Shown: positions 1 through 7,273, counted from the stretch's first letter. The stretch: DNA of 16,558 bases from Oscillospiraceae bacterium (GCA_017381835.1 JAFOBK010000109.1:1-16558), one strand, 5' to 3'. Numbers and translations: made by a program. The notes: generated from the letters alone by a model not told the origin.

Positions 1-281
1 GCGACTTCGTCATCGTCATCAACACCGACAAGGCTATCCTGACCGGCAAGAAGCTTGAGCAGAAGACCTACTACCGCGTTTCCGGCTGGATCGGCGGTCT
101 GAAGGAAACCAAGGCTCGCGTTATGATGGAGAACCGCTCCGACTACGCTATGGAGCTGGCTGTTAAGGGCATGCTGCCCAAGAACACCCTGGGCCGTAAC
201 TGCATGGGCCGTCTGCACCTGTACAAGGGTGAAGAGCACAAGCACGCTGCTCAGCAGCCCGTCGCATGGACTCTGGACTAA
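1..281 (+). CDS. rplM: 50S ribosomal protein L13, C-terminal part (5' end outside window)
   Basis: This is the last 92 codons of ribosomal protein L13, a 23S rRNA-binding protein of the large subunit that assembles early. The reading frame starts at base 3 and ends at TAA 279-281. Visible family signatures are the YYRVSGWIGGLKE segment, the ELAVKGMLPKNTLGR segment and the ending LHLYKGEEHKHAAQQP, all typical of the L13 C-terminus. The gene is cut by the window edge, so start and promoter are not visible. The rpsI start codon follows 16 bases after the stop, the conserved bacterial rplM-rpsI pair, so the two are surely cotranscribed. Identification is secure. Confidence 0.97.
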   Translation, partial: DFVIVINTDKAILTGKKLEQKTYYRVSGWIGGLKETKARVMMENRSDYAMELAVKGMLPKNTLGRNCMGRLHLYKGEEHKHAAQQPVAWTLD

Positions 282-297
282 TTGGAGGTAACTGATT

Positions 298-702
298 ATG
301 TACGAAAGCAAGAGAAAGTATTTCTACGGCACTGGCCGTCGTAAGTCCTCCGTTGCCCGCGTTCGTGTTTACGAGAACGGCACCGGCGCTATCACCATCA
401 ATGGCCGCGATATCGACGATTACTTCGGCCTGGACACCCTGAAGCTGGTTGTCCGTCAGCCCCTGGTCACTTCTGACATGCTGGGCAAGGTTGACGTTGT
501 TGTCACTGTTGCTGGCGGCGGTGTTTCCGGTCAGGCAGGCGCTATCCGTCACGGCGTTTCCCGTGCACTGGTTACCCTGAACCCCGAGTTCCGTCCCGCT
601 CTGAAGGCTGCTGGTTTCATGACCCGTGACCCCAGAATGAAGGAGAGAAAGAAGTACGGTCTGAAGGGCGCACGTCGTGCACCTCAGTTCTCCAAGAGAT
701 AA
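298..702 (+). CDS. rpsI: 30S ribosomal protein S9
   Basis: S9 is a small-subunit protein whose C-terminal tail reaches the P-site tRNA. The 134-residue product has normal family length, begins with the [17 protein letters not shown] segment (residues 8-24) and carries the [19 protein letters not shown] core (about residues 74-92). It ends in the universally conserved basic tail with Ser-Lys-Arg as the last residues. The start ATG is supported by a GGAGG ribosome binding site at 284-288, nine bases upstream. It lies 16 bases behind rplM, forming the classic L13-S9 operon, and is followed at once by an intrinsic terminator, so it is the last gene of this operon. Nothing is unusual. Confidence 0.98.
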   Translation: MYESKRKYFYGTGRRKSSVARVRVYENGTGAITINGRDIDDYFGLDTLKLVVRQPLVTSDMLGKVDVVVTVAGGGVSGQAGAIRHGVSRALVTLNPEFRPALKAAGFMTRDPRMKERKKYGLKGARRAPQFSKR

Positions 703-726
703 TCTACTTCTCATCAAGAACTTCAA

Positions 727-766
727 AAAACCCAGAAACCACTTCGGTTTCTGGGTTTTCTTTTTC
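727..766 (+). terminator. rpsI intrinsic terminator
   Basis: A 14-bp perfect stem (AAAACCCAGAAACC 727-740 paired with 746-759) with a five-base ACTTC loop is followed by CTTTTT. It lies 24 bases after the rpsI stop and is a strong Rho-independent terminator for the rplM-rpsI operon. Confidence 0.93.
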
Positions 767-861
767 CTCTCTTTCCCCTGCTTAATTTCAGTGCGCTCGC
801 TTCGATCCAAACGCGCTCGGTATCGCTACGCAAAATACCAACTGAATCTAAATCAAATTGG

Positions 862-877
862 GTGTCATCTGTGACAC
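862..877 (+). other. small GTGTCA/TGACAC inverted repeat in the rpsI-antiporter intergenic region
   Basis: A 6-bp inverted repeat (GTGTCA 862-867, TGACAC 872-877, loop TCTG) lies about 20 bases upstream of the likely -35 box of the antiporter gene. It could be an operator half-site pair or chance. The rest of 770-890 holds only a short direct repeat, GCGCTCG at 793-799 and 813-819, and no gene that I can support. Confidence 0.3.
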
Positions 878-896
878 AAATTAATAAATGTGTTCC

Positions 897-925
897 TTTA
901 CTTTTCAAAAACCGTATGATATATT
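897..925 (+). promoter_or_regulatory. probable sigma-A promoter of the Ca2+/Na+ antiporter gene
   Basis: A -35-like TTTACT (897-902, 4 of 6 matches) and a -10-like TATATT (920-925, 5 of 6) are separated by exactly 17 bases in an AT-rich stretch. The start codon follows 36 bases downstream, with an AAGGAG ribosome binding site at 948-953. A TATGAT at 915-920 is an alternative -10. The placement after a terminator and before a solitary gene makes a promoter here necessary, but the exact boxes are a best guess. Confidence 0.5.
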
Positions 926-961
926 TACTAAGTTAAATAAAATAAATAAGGAGAGTTCCAC

Positions 962-2104
962 ATGCTTGTATCTGTTCTGTTATTCGCTGTAGGCCTGGTC
1001 CTTCTAATCAAGGGCGGCGACTGGTTCGTGGATGGTGCAACCGGTATCGCAAAGCGCTTTAACCTGCCCGATATCGTTGTTGGCGCAACCGTTGTTTCCA
1101 TCGGTACCACCCTTCCCGAGGTTATGGTCTCCACCACCGGTGCTTTGGCCGGTTCCGGTGCTATGGCATACGGTAACGCAATCGGTTCCATCATCTGCAA
1201 CACTGCACTGATTGCTGCCATTTCCATCACTTGCAACCCCGGTCCTGTCAACGTTAAGTCCATGCGTACCCCCGCAATTTTCTTCTTCATGTCCGCTGCA
1301 CTGTACTGCCTGGCAGCTTACCTGTTGGGTGAATTCCCCCGTTGGATGGGTTTTGTGATGCTGGCAATCTTTGTTGTCTACATGCTGCTGACTGTCCGTA
1401 ACGGTCTGAAGAATCCTGATGCAGCTGCTGAGGAAGAAGAGGAAGAAGAGACTTCCGGTATGCCCTGGGCCGGCATTATCCTGATCGGTATTGTTGCTCT
1501 GCTGGTTGGTATCAGTGGTAACTTCTTTGAAACTACCCCCGTTTGGTTTGCTGCAGTCATGGCACTGATCGCTGTTGCTTTCCTGCTCTTTGGTTCCAAG
1601 ATCTTTAAGGTAAGCGAAATCGTTCGTAAGCTGTGGATGGAACTGATCCTGCTGGTAGCCGGCGCAGGCATTATTGCTGTTGGCGCTGACCTGCTGGTTG
1701 AGCACGGTCAGGTTATTGCTCTTGGTTTGGGCGTTCCCGCAACTGTCGTTGCTCTGCTGTTTGTTGCTCTGGGTACTTCCCTGCCCGAGTTGGTTACCAC
1801 CATCACCTCCCTGAAGAAGGGCCGTGCTTCCCTGGGTGTTGGTAATGTCATCGGTGCTAACGTCTTCAACCTGGTGCTGGTTTCCGGTGTTGCTGTTTCT
1901 CTGGCACCCTTCCCTGTTCCCGCTGAAAATACACTCCTGAATACCGGCCTGAATCTTTCTCTGGTATTGGATATTCCCGTTATGCTGGGCGTAATGATGC
2001 TGATGATTTTACCCGCACTGATGAAGAAGAAGCTGAGCCGTTGGCAGGGCCTGGTACTTCTCGGAATCTATGTAGCATTCTGCGTCTGCCAGTTTACTCT
2101 GTAA
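962..2104 (+). CDS. calcium/sodium antiporter, CaCA family (YrbG/CaxA-like)
   Basis: An integral membrane cation exchanger of the Na+/Ca2+ exchanger superfamily, expected to move Ca2+ (or a related cation) against Na+ or H+ across the plasma membrane. The 380-residue protein has two homologous halves, each with the diagnostic alpha-repeat. Residues 41-53 read GATVVSIGTTLPE with a GNAIGS motif at 71-76. Residues 264-276 are the second GTSLPE repeat, with GNVIGAN at 294-300. The acidic Glu of each repeat (E53, E276) is present; in this family these residues line the ion site. About ten hydrophobic segments are visible. The halves are joined by a cytoplasmic linker carrying seven consecutive glutamates (157-163). 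The gene stands alone, with its own promoter and terminator. The exact ion is inferred from the family only. Confidence 0.9.
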   Translation: MLVSVLLFAVGLVLLIKGGDWFVDGATGIAKRFNLPDIVVGATVVSIGTTLPEVMVSTTGALAGSGAMAYGNAIGSIICNTALIAAISITCNPGPVNVKSMRTPAIFFFMSAALYCLAAYLLGEFPRWMGFVMLAIFVVYMLLTVRNGLKNPDAAAEEEEEEETSGMPWAGIILIGIVALLVGISGNFFETTPVWFAAVMALIAVAFLLFGSKIFKVSEIVRKLWMELILLVAGAGIIAVGADLLVEHGQVIALGLGVPATVVALLFVALGTSLPELVTTITSLKKGRASLGVGNVIGANVFNLVLVSGVAVSLAPFPVPAENTLLNTGLNLSLVLDIPVMLGVMMLMILPALMKKKLSRWQGLVLLGIYVAFCVCQFTL

Positions 2105-2111
2105 TAATATT

Positions 2112-2145
2112 AAAACTGCTGAGCATTCGCTCAGCAGTTTTTTTA
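2112..2145 (+). terminator. intrinsic terminator of the antiporter gene, probably bidirectional
   Basis: A 13-bp stem AAAACTGCTGAGC (2112-2124) / GCTCAGCAGTTTT (2129-2141) with loop ATTC is followed by further Ts on the plus strand. The leading A-run becomes a U-run on the minus strand, so it can also stop transcription of the convergent HAD gene that ends at 2157. Confidence 0.92.
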
Positions 2146-2156
2146 TTTATAGATTG

Positions 2157-2783
2157 TCATTTTACAATATCAGGAATCTCGAGAAGTGCTTTTACCGTAA
2201 ATGTTTCAGCACCGGCAACATCAAAACACGCCTTGGGCATGTACAAGATACCGGCTATACCTGCATTCTTCGCACATTCCATATCCAGCTTTCTGTCCCC
2301 CACATAATAAGTATGTTCCGGATCCAGTTGATTCGCTTTGATCAAATGCAGCAATCCTTCCGGATGCGGTTTTCTTTTAAAACCACTTTGACTGGTGATG
2401 ATCTGCTTAAAAAAAGATCTCATCTGTAAATGATCCAGAACCGGAATGGTTGTCTTGCCACGATGCGTGAATACATAGTGCTCAAACCCTTTCTCCTCCA
2501 GGCATTGCAGCGCCTCATATGCTTGTTTTTCCGGTTTAATCATTTTATATTTTCCCGCGCTGATCTCCGAATAGCGGCTCTGCAGCAGTTCCTGATCAAC
2601 ACCGCTCTTCCGGGCAACATCCGCAAACAACACTTTAATAGAAGAGTTTATCGCGACTGAATGGATTTCCTCTTTTGCATACTGAATATTGTATTCAGAT
2701 AAAGTCAAATAGATACTCTCGACAATAACATCATAAGAGTCTAAAAGTGTTCCATCCAAATCCCATATGATTGCTCTTTTCAT
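2157..2783 (-). CDS. HAD-superfamily hydrolase, subfamily IA (phosphoglycolate phosphatase-like)
   Basis: A soluble phosphatase of 208 residues with all four HAD motifs. Motif I is DLDGT at residues 8-12 (nucleophile D8, acid/base D10). Motif II is the Thr of FTHRGK (T106). Motif III is Lys in KRKPHPE (about K138). Motif IV is GDRKLD (D163 and D167, Mg2+ binding). The helical cap inserted between motifs I and II (about residues 15-85) is typical of subfamily IA, which includes phosphoglycolate phosphatase, pyrophosphatase PpaX and beta-phosphoglucomutase. The substrate cannot be told from sequence. Start ATG has an AGAGGTGG binding site 7-10 bases upstream. It follows the NhaC gene by 57 bases, with a hairpin between them and no obvious promoter, so it is probably the second gene of that transcript. 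Its codons look more AT-rich than its neighbours. Confidence 0.88.
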   Translation of the reverse strand: MKRAIIWDLDGTLLDSYDVIVESIYLTLSEYNIQYAKEEIHSVAINSSIKVLFADVARKSGVDQELLQSRYSEISAGKYKMIKPEKQAYEALQCLEEKGFEHYVFTHRGKTTIPVLDHLQMRSFFKQIITSQSGFKRKPHPEGLLHLIKANQLDPEHTYYVGDRKLDMECAKNAGIAGILYMPKACFDVAGAETFTVKALLEIPDIVK

Positions 2784-2804
2784 AAACCCACCTCTTTATA
2801 TGCA

Positions 2805-2834
2805 GATCCCCACACGCAAATGCGTGTGGGGATC
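2805..2834 (-). repeat. strong intercistronic hairpin between the NhaC and HAD genes
   Basis: GATCCCCACACGCA (2805-2818) is perfectly repeated inverted at 2821-2834, giving up to 14 bp around a very tight loop. On the minus strand it is followed by TGCATATAAAGAGG, not by a U-run. It therefore lacks the hallmark of an intrinsic terminator in the direction of transcription. It may be an mRNA-stabilising or processing element, or a leaky terminator. The HAD ribosome binding site begins about ten bases after it. Confidence 0.7.
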
Positions 2835-2840
2835 AAAATT

Positions 2841-4145
2841 TTACTTTTTCTTCTGGGGCATCACGATTGCAACTAGGGAGCAAATCAGCAGCAGGTAAGG
2901 ATAGAACAGATTCGGAATGATATCAAATGCAGAGATCTGATAACCCATCTCCGTTACAGCTGCAATAGCAACCAGGATCTGTGCACCATAGGGGATGATT
3001 CCCTGCATAATGCAGGAGAAAGTATCCAGCAGGCAAGCAGTGCGTTCGGAAGAAATCTCATAATCCTCGCTCATCTGCTTGGCAATGGGGTTTGCAATAA
3101 CAATTGCTACCGTATTATTAGCCGTTGCAATGTCCATCATACCGACCAGCATGCCGATACCGATCTGGCCGCCCTTCTTACCCTTAAAGACTTTGCGAAT
3201 CGCATACAGCAACGCATCAAAGCCGCCGGCCTCGCGAATCAAGCCGCACAGAGCTGCGACCAAAACAGCAACCATAGCAGTTTCAAACATACCGGCTGCA
3301 CCGCTGCCCATATTAGCCAGCAGATTGTACGCAACCACTTCACCGGTAGCCATCATGATAATGCTGCCGCAGATGATGCCGCCGATCAGAACGACGAAGA
3401 CATTCATACCAATGACACCGCCAACCAGAACCAGCAGATAAGGTACGATCTGCAGAAGGTTATACTCGCCAACAATCTTATCACCGGCAGTATTTGCGGA
3501 CAGTACCAACACAACTACCAAGGTAATCAATGCAGCAGGCAGCGCAATCAGGAAGTTGCCCTTGAATTTTGCCTTCATGGGGCAGCCCTGGCCGTTACAA
3601 GCTGCGATGGTTGTATCGGAAATAAAGGACAGGTTGTCGCCAAACATGGCACCGCCGACGATTGTACCCACACACAGAGGCAGGTCAAAACCGCATGCAA
3701 CAGCCACCTCAACAGCAATGGGGGTAATCAGCGTAATTGTACCCACGGAAGTACCCATAGCGGTAGATACAAAGCAGGCAATTACAAACAGCACGGGCAT
3801 AGCAAACTTTGCAGGCACCAGGCTCAGCAGGAAGTATGCCACGCTCTGTGCGCCGCTGCGGCCAACCACACCGACAAAAGCACCGGCAACCAGGAAGATC
3901 AGCAGCATGGTGATAATGTTCTTATCACCCACACCGTGGCCCATGATTTCCAGCTTATCTTCAAAAGATACCTTACGATTCTGCAGGCATGCAACCAGGA
4001 TAGCAATCAAAAAAGCAATGATAATGGGTACATTGTAAAAACCCATAGGGATCTTCATAATGTACTCAAATGTCAAGCCAAGGCCCAGATAAACAGCCAA
4101 AAAGACGGCAATCGGCAGCAATGCCCAAGGATTTCCTTTTTTCAT
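2841..4145 (-). CDS. NhaC-family Na+/H+ antiporter
   Basis: A polytopic membrane transporter of 434 residues, the normal length for the NhaC family, with roughly 11-12 hydrophobic segments. Family landmarks are GTSVGTITLITPI (131-143), GGAMFGDNLSFISDTTIAA (164-182) and a C-terminal segment DTFSCIMQGIIPYGAQ. Characterised relatives exchange Na+ for H+ or couple substrate exchange to ions (for example malate/lactate in MleN), so the true substrate may not be just Na+. The start is backed by a GGAGAG site about eight bases upstream. A near-consensus promoter lies between it and glyA, so it is transcribed separately from the glycine-riboswitch-controlled glyA. The HAD gene downstream is probably cotranscribed. 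Confidence 0.87.
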   Translation of the reverse strand: MKKGNPWALLPIAVFLAVYLGLGLTFEYIMKIPMGFYNVPIIIAFLIAILVACLQNRKVSFEDKLEIMGHGVGDKNIITMLLIFLVAGAFVGVVGRSGAQSVAYFLLSLVPAKFAMPVLFVIACFVSTAMGTSVGTITLITPIAVEVAVACGFDLPLCVGTIVGGAMFGDNLSFISDTTIAACNGQGCPMKAKFKGNFLIALPAALITLVVVLVLSANTAGDKIVGEYNLLQIVPYLLVLVGGVIGMNVFVVLIGGIICGSIIMMATGEVVAYNLLANMGSGAAGMFETAMVAVLVAALCGLIREAGGFDALLYAIRKVFKGKKGGQIGIGMLVGMMDIATANNTVAIVIANPIAKQMSEDYEISSERTACLLDTFSCIMQGIIPYGAQILVAIAAVTEMGYQISAFDIIPNLFYPYLLLICSLVAIVMPQKKK

Positions 4146-4177
4146 TCTCTTTCTCTCCTTTTCTTGGAACTTTTCTT

Positions 4178-4206
4178 AATTTATCACAGAACAAGATGCA
4201 TGTCAA
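4178..4206 (-). promoter_or_regulatory. sigma-A promoter of the NhaC gene
   Basis: On the minus strand a perfect TTGACA (plus 4201-4206) is followed after 17 bases by TAAATT (plus 4178-4183), 4 of 6 matches, with an upstream TG that may act as an extended -10. The start codon is about 32 bases downstream of the -10. The -35 box begins inside the U-run of the glyA terminator, a very compact terminator-promoter junction. Confidence 0.8.
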
Positions 4207-4240
4207 GAAAATGCGCTGCCGTAAAAAAACGGCAGCGCAT
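4204..4240 (-). terminator. glyA intrinsic terminator
   Basis: A 12-bp perfect stem ATGCGCTGCCGT (plus 4211-4222) / ACGGCAGCGCAT (4229-4240) with a six-base homopolymer loop. On the minus strand it is followed by TTTCTT. It lies seven bases after the glyA stop codon. Confidence 0.9.
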
Positions 4241-4246
4241 GAATAA

Positions 4247-5497
4247 TTAATAAAGAGGGAACTTTTCGCAGATTGCAGCAACAGTTGCCTTCACTTCTGC
4301 CTGAGTGCTCTCAAAATCCTTAGCAGTCAATGCAACACAATGGGCAATCTGTTTCATCTCCTCTGCACCCAGACCGCGGGTGGTCACAGCAGCAGTACCA
4401 ATGCGCACACCGCTGGTAATGGTGGGTTTCTGAGGATCTCCGGGGATAGCGTTCTTATTGAGGGTAATGTGGTTCAGATCGCAGCGTGCCTGCAGTTCCT
4501 TACCGGTAATGTTCATGGGACGCAAATCGGCCAGCATTAAGTGATTGTCAGTACCACCGGTAACCAGATCAAAACCTTCCTCCAGCAGAGCGTTTGCCAG
4601 AGTTTTCGCATTGGAAACGATGTTGTGAGCATAGGCCTTGAAATCATCACTCATTGCTTCTTTCAGACAAACCGCCTTTGCCGCAATTACATGCTCCAGG
4701 GGACCACCCTGAGTGCCGGGGAAAACACCGGAATTCAGCTTCTTGGCAAATTCTTCACGGGCCAGGATCAAGCCGCCGCGGGGGCCTCGGAGGGTCTTGT
4801 GGGTAGTGGTGGTAACAATATCCGCATAAGGAACCGGGTTCATGTGCGCACCACCGGCAACCAAACCGGCAATATGAGCCATATCCACCATAAAGATGGC
4901 ACCAACTTCATGGGCAATGTCCGCAAAGATCTTAAAGTCAATCGCTCTGGGATATGCAGATGCGCCTGCAATGATCATCTTGGGACGGCACTGCTTTGCC
5001 ATATCACGAATCTGATCATAGTCAATCAGGCCGGTGGTATGATTGACATCATAAGAAACCACATTATAGTACTTGCCGGACAGGTTTGCAGGGCTGCCGT
5101 GGGACAAATGACCGCCATTGGCCAGGCTCATACCCATCATGGTATCACCGGGCTGAAGCAATGCCACCTGCACAGCCATATTTGCCTGGGCACCGGAATG
5201 AGGCTGCACATTGGCAAATTCTGCGCCGAACAAGTCCTTTGCACGCTGGATGCAAAGACTTTCCAGCTCGTCAACGCAGTGACAGCCGCCATAGTAACGC
5301 TTACCGGGCAGACCTTCTGCATATTTATTGGTCAGGACAGAGCCCATTGCGGCAATGACCGCAGGAGAAGCAAAGTTCTCAGAAGCAATCAGTTCCAGTC
5401 CATCCTGCTGACGTACAAATTCATTTTGCATCATACCGGCTACTTCGGGGTCAAACTGCGCCACGAAGCCGATAGAGTCCAGGGTTTTACCGTGCAT
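4247..5497 (-). CDS. glyA: serine hydroxymethyltransferase
   Basis: A pyridoxal-phosphate enzyme that interconverts serine plus tetrahydrofolate with glycine plus 5,10-methylene-tetrahydrofolate. It is the main source of one-carbon units and glycine. The 416-residue product has the usual length. The PLP-binding lysine lies in [14 protein letters not shown] (K234), the cofactor-contacting Asp/His pair in [14 protein letters not shown] (D205, H208), and SENFASP (39-45) and [15 protein letters not shown] (57-71) form the substrate/folate region. Start ATG follows a GAGGT site nine bases upstream. The leader carries a glycine riboswitch plus a terminator, so transcription is tuned to glycine, the reaction product. 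Promoter upstream and terminator downstream make it monocistronic. Function is secure; whether glycine turns it on or off is not settled by the sequence alone. Confidence 0.98.
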   Translation of the reverse strand: MHGKTLDSIGFVAQFDPEVAGMMQNEFVRQQDGLELIASENFASPAVIAAMGSVLTNKYAEGLPGKRYYGGCHCVDELESLCIQRAKDLFGAEFANVQPHSGAQANMAVQVALLQPGDTMMGMSLANGGHLSHGSPANLSGKYYNVVSYDVNHTTGLIDYDQIRDMAKQCRPKMIIAGASAYPRAIDFKIFADIAHEVGAIFMVDMAHIAGLVAGGAHMNPVPYADIVTTTTHKTLRGPRGGLILAREEFAKKLNSGVFPGTQGGPLEHVIAAKAVCLKEAMSDDFKAYAHNIVSNAKTLANALLEEGFDLVTGGTDNHLMLADLRPMNITGKELQARCDLNHITLNKNAIPGDPQKPTITSGVRIGTAAVTTRGLGAEEMKQIAHCVALTAKDFESTQAEVKATVAAICEKFPLY

Positions 5498-5530
5498 ACA
5501 TATATTACCTCATTTCATAATCTTCCAAAT

Positions 5531-5558
5531 AAAAAAGGACAATCCCATAGGACTGCCC
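5531..5558 (-). terminator. riboswitch expression-platform terminator ahead of glyA
   Basis: On the minus strand GGGCAGTCC (plus 5550-5558), loop TATG, and GGATTGTCC (plus 5537-5545) form a 9-bp stem with two G-U pairs, followed directly by six Ts. It sits between the glycine aptamer and the glyA start, so it is the switchable terminator of the leader. Confidence 0.85.
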
Positions 5559-5584
5559 GGAAAATGCACATAGCTAATCTATTC

Positions 5585-5671
5585 GCATCTCCGTCCATTT
5601 GCCTGAGAGATTCGGCTTTCACCTTGCACCTTCGGCACACAACTGAATGTGTTCTCCAGAGAGTCCTCCGC
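5585..5671 (-). promoter_or_regulatory. glycine riboswitch, single aptamer, upstream of glyA
   Basis: On the minus strand the leader shows the highly conserved glycine aptamer core in order: GGAGA, GCCGAAGGTGCAAGG, then AATCTCTCAGGCAAATGGAC. These match the family signature of CCGAAGG-GCAA, CUCUCAGGCAAA and GGAC. P1 can be formed by TCTCT (plus 5658-5662) and GGAGA (plus 5588-5592). Only one aptamer is present; the tandem second copy is missing. A terminator follows about 27 bases downstream of the aptamer, so control is at transcription termination of glyA. AGGACT (plus 5662-5667), next to P1, is complementary to AGTCCT (plus 5549-5554) in the terminator, a candidate antiterminator pairing. 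Confidence 0.93.
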
Positions 5672-5696
5672 TTCCGGTTCTTGTCATACCCGGAAG
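5671..5696 (-). other. hairpin 5' of the glycine aptamer, possible ghost-aptamer stem
   Basis: On the minus strand CTTCCGG (plus 5690-5696) and CCGGAAG (plus 5671-5677) form a 7-bp stem with a 12-base loop, directly before the aptamer. Single-aptamer glycine riboswitches are known to keep a stem in place of the lost aptamer that makes tertiary contacts. This hairpin is in the right place for a 5' version, but the assignment is inference. Confidence 0.5.
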
Positions 5697-5726
5697 TATC
5701 ATCGGGTTATTTGGTTGTTAGGAAAT

Positions 5727-5754
5727 AGTATACACAAGATTTGAAAAATGTCAA
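5727..5754 (-). promoter_or_regulatory. sigma-A promoter of the riboswitch-glyA transcript
   Basis: On the minus strand a perfect TTGACA (plus 5749-5754) is followed after 16 bases by TATACT (plus 5727-5732; 5 of 6). It lies ten bases after the U-run of the purine-permease terminator and about 30 bases before the aptamer hairpin, the expected place for the start of the glyA leader RNA. Confidence 0.85.
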
Positions 5755-5764
5755 GTTCGAACGC

Positions 5765-5796
5765 AAAAAGGAAGCGGCACGAATCGTGCCGCTTCC
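5765..5796 (-). terminator. intrinsic terminator of the NCS2 permease gene
   Basis: An 11-bp perfect stem GGAAGCGGCAC (plus 5770-5780) / GTGCCGCTTCC (5786-5796) with a five-base loop is followed on the minus strand by TTTTT. It lies ten bases after the permease stop. Confidence 0.93.
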
Positions 5797-5806
5797 GGGA
5801 AATTCA

Positions 5807-7219
5807 TTACATGGTGATCAGGCAGAAGCGCAGGACGAAGAGGATTGCGATAACAGTAACCGCGATATCTCTCTTGGTGTACTTGCCGGTCAGCAGGGTG
5901 ATCAGGGTGTAAGCGATGCAGCCGATACCAATACCATTGGAGATGGAGTAGGTCAGGGGCATCATGATCAGAGCCAGGAATGCAGGAACAGAAGAACGAA
6001 CATCGTTCATATCAACCTTTGCAAAACCCTTCAGCATCAGAACACCAACCCAAATCAGAGCGGGAGCAGTTGCGCAAGAAGGAACCAGCTTAGCCAGAGG
6101 AGTCAGGATCAGGCACAGCAGGAAGCAAGCTGCGGTAACAATGCTTGCCAGACCGGTACGGCCGCCAGCGCCAACGCCTGCAGCAGACTCAACGAAGGTG
6201 GTGCAGGTGGAAGTACCCAGGATAGCGCCAACAGTGGTACCGATGGAGTCGCATGCCATGCACTTGTCAACATCGATGGGGTCGCCGTTCTCATCCAGCA
6301 GATTAGCCTGAGAAGCAGCGCCGTACAGAGTGCCGATGGTATCAAACATATCAACCAGGCAGAAGGTGACGATCAGCATAACTGCAGAGATCACGCCGCC
6401 AATAGCAGGACCGGTGAATGCATTGACCCAGGAAGAAGCCTTAAATACGCCAGTGATACCGATTTCGCCAAAGTCTCTGAATGCCTGGCCAACAGAGCTC
6501 ATATCAAAGGAAGGAACAGTACCGGTAACGATGTAATAAACAACGGTAATAGCAACAATGCTGATCAGCACGGAGCCCTTAACCTTGTACTTCTCCAGAA
6601 CAGCGATCACAATCAGACCTGCCAGTGCCAGCAGAGCAGGCAGAGAAGCAGTCATGAATTCGCCGTTTGCAATAGCGCCGTGGAAGTCATTGAACTGAAC
6701 CAGGGTGTACTGGTTAGCCTGGATGATACCCACATTCTGGAAACCGATGAAAGCGATGAACAGGCCGATGCCGGCAGGAATTGCCTTCTTCAGGCACTCG
6801 GGCAGAGCCTTTGCAACCTTGGAGCGCAAACCGGTCAGAGAGAAGACCAGGAAGACAATACCGGACACCAGAATGATGACCAGGCCTGCCTGATAACCTT
6901 CAATCAGATCGCCGCCAGTAATCAGAGCGGGCAGAATGAAGCTGACAAAGAAGAAAGAGTTCAGGCCCATACCGCAAGCCTGTGCAAAGGGCATCTTTGC
7001 ATAAAGAGCCATCAGCAGAGTGCCGATGATTGCAACCAAAATGGAAGCAAGATAAACCGCATTCCAGATCTGACCCAGGGGGCCTTCAGTAGAAAAGCTG
7101 GTGATCTGGTTGGGGTTGGTAATGACAATGTATGCCATTGCGAAGAAAGTTGTCAGGCCAGCGATAATTTCTGTTCTGACATTGGAACCACGTTCGGAAA
7201 TTTTGAAGAACTTATCCAT
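5807..7219 (-). CDS. NCS2-family purine (guanine/hypoxanthine/adenine) permease
   Basis: A polytopic membrane importer of 470 residues in the AzgA/PbuG branch of the nucleobase-cation symporter-2 family (COG2252-like), expected to take up purine bases with protons. Signatures are the start ERGSNVRTEIIAGLTTFFAMAY (about 9-30), QACGMGLNSFF (about 80-90), the VDMFDTIGTLYG segment, and GTSTCTTFVESAAGVGAGGRTGL, which is almost invariant in this branch. About 12-14 hydrophobic segments are visible. Start ATG has a GGAGAGG site five to ten bases upstream. It has its own promoter and terminator, so it is monocistronic. Relatives often lie behind a purine riboswitch, but the short leader here (about 48 bases) shows no such aptamer. 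The precise base (guanine/hypoxanthine versus adenine) cannot be assigned. Confidence 0.93.
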   Translation of the reverse strand: MDKFFKISERGSNVRTEIIAGLTTFFAMAYIVITNPNQITSFSTEGPLGQIWNAVYLASILVAIIGTLLMALYAKMPFAQACGMGLNSFFFVSFILPALITGGDLIEGYQAGLVIILVSGIVFLVFSLTGLRSKVAKALPECLKKAIPAGIGLFIAFIGFQNVGIIQANQYTLVQFNDFHGAIANGEFMTASLPALLALAGLIVIAVLEKYKVKGSVLISIVAITVVYYIVTGTVPSFDMSSVGQAFRDFGEIGITGVFKASSWVNAFTGPAIGGVISAVMLIVTFCLVDMFDTIGTLYGAASQANLLDENGDPIDVDKCMACDSIGTTVGAILGTSTCTTFVESAAGVGAGGRTGLASIVTAACFLLCLILTPLAKLVPSCATAPALIWVGVLMLKGFAKVDMNDVRSSVPAFLALIMMPLTYSISNGIGIGCIAYTLITLLTGKYTKRDIAVTVIAILFVLRFCLITM

Positions 7220-7273
7220 TTACATTCCTCTCCTATCTAAATGTTTGATAATGTATTGAACAAAATCATATCT

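Noticed and set aside
793..819. GCGCTCG direct repeat in the gap before the antiporter gene
   Set aside because: Two seven-base copies 20 bases apart are too short to call a repeat element, and no repeat array or mobile-element end is visible.
4541..5728. 395-codon plus-strand open frame opposite glyA and its riboswitch
   Set aside because: It runs antisense through a conserved enzyme and a structured RNA leader. It lacks a start signal, and its sequence resembles no protein family.
5741..7240. 499-codon plus-strand open frame opposite the NCS2 permease
   Set aside because: Its translation is polar, rich in Gln, Asn, Ser and Cys, with no domain pattern. The opposite strand encodes a textbook permease with promoter, binding site and terminator. 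It is a shadow of codon bias.
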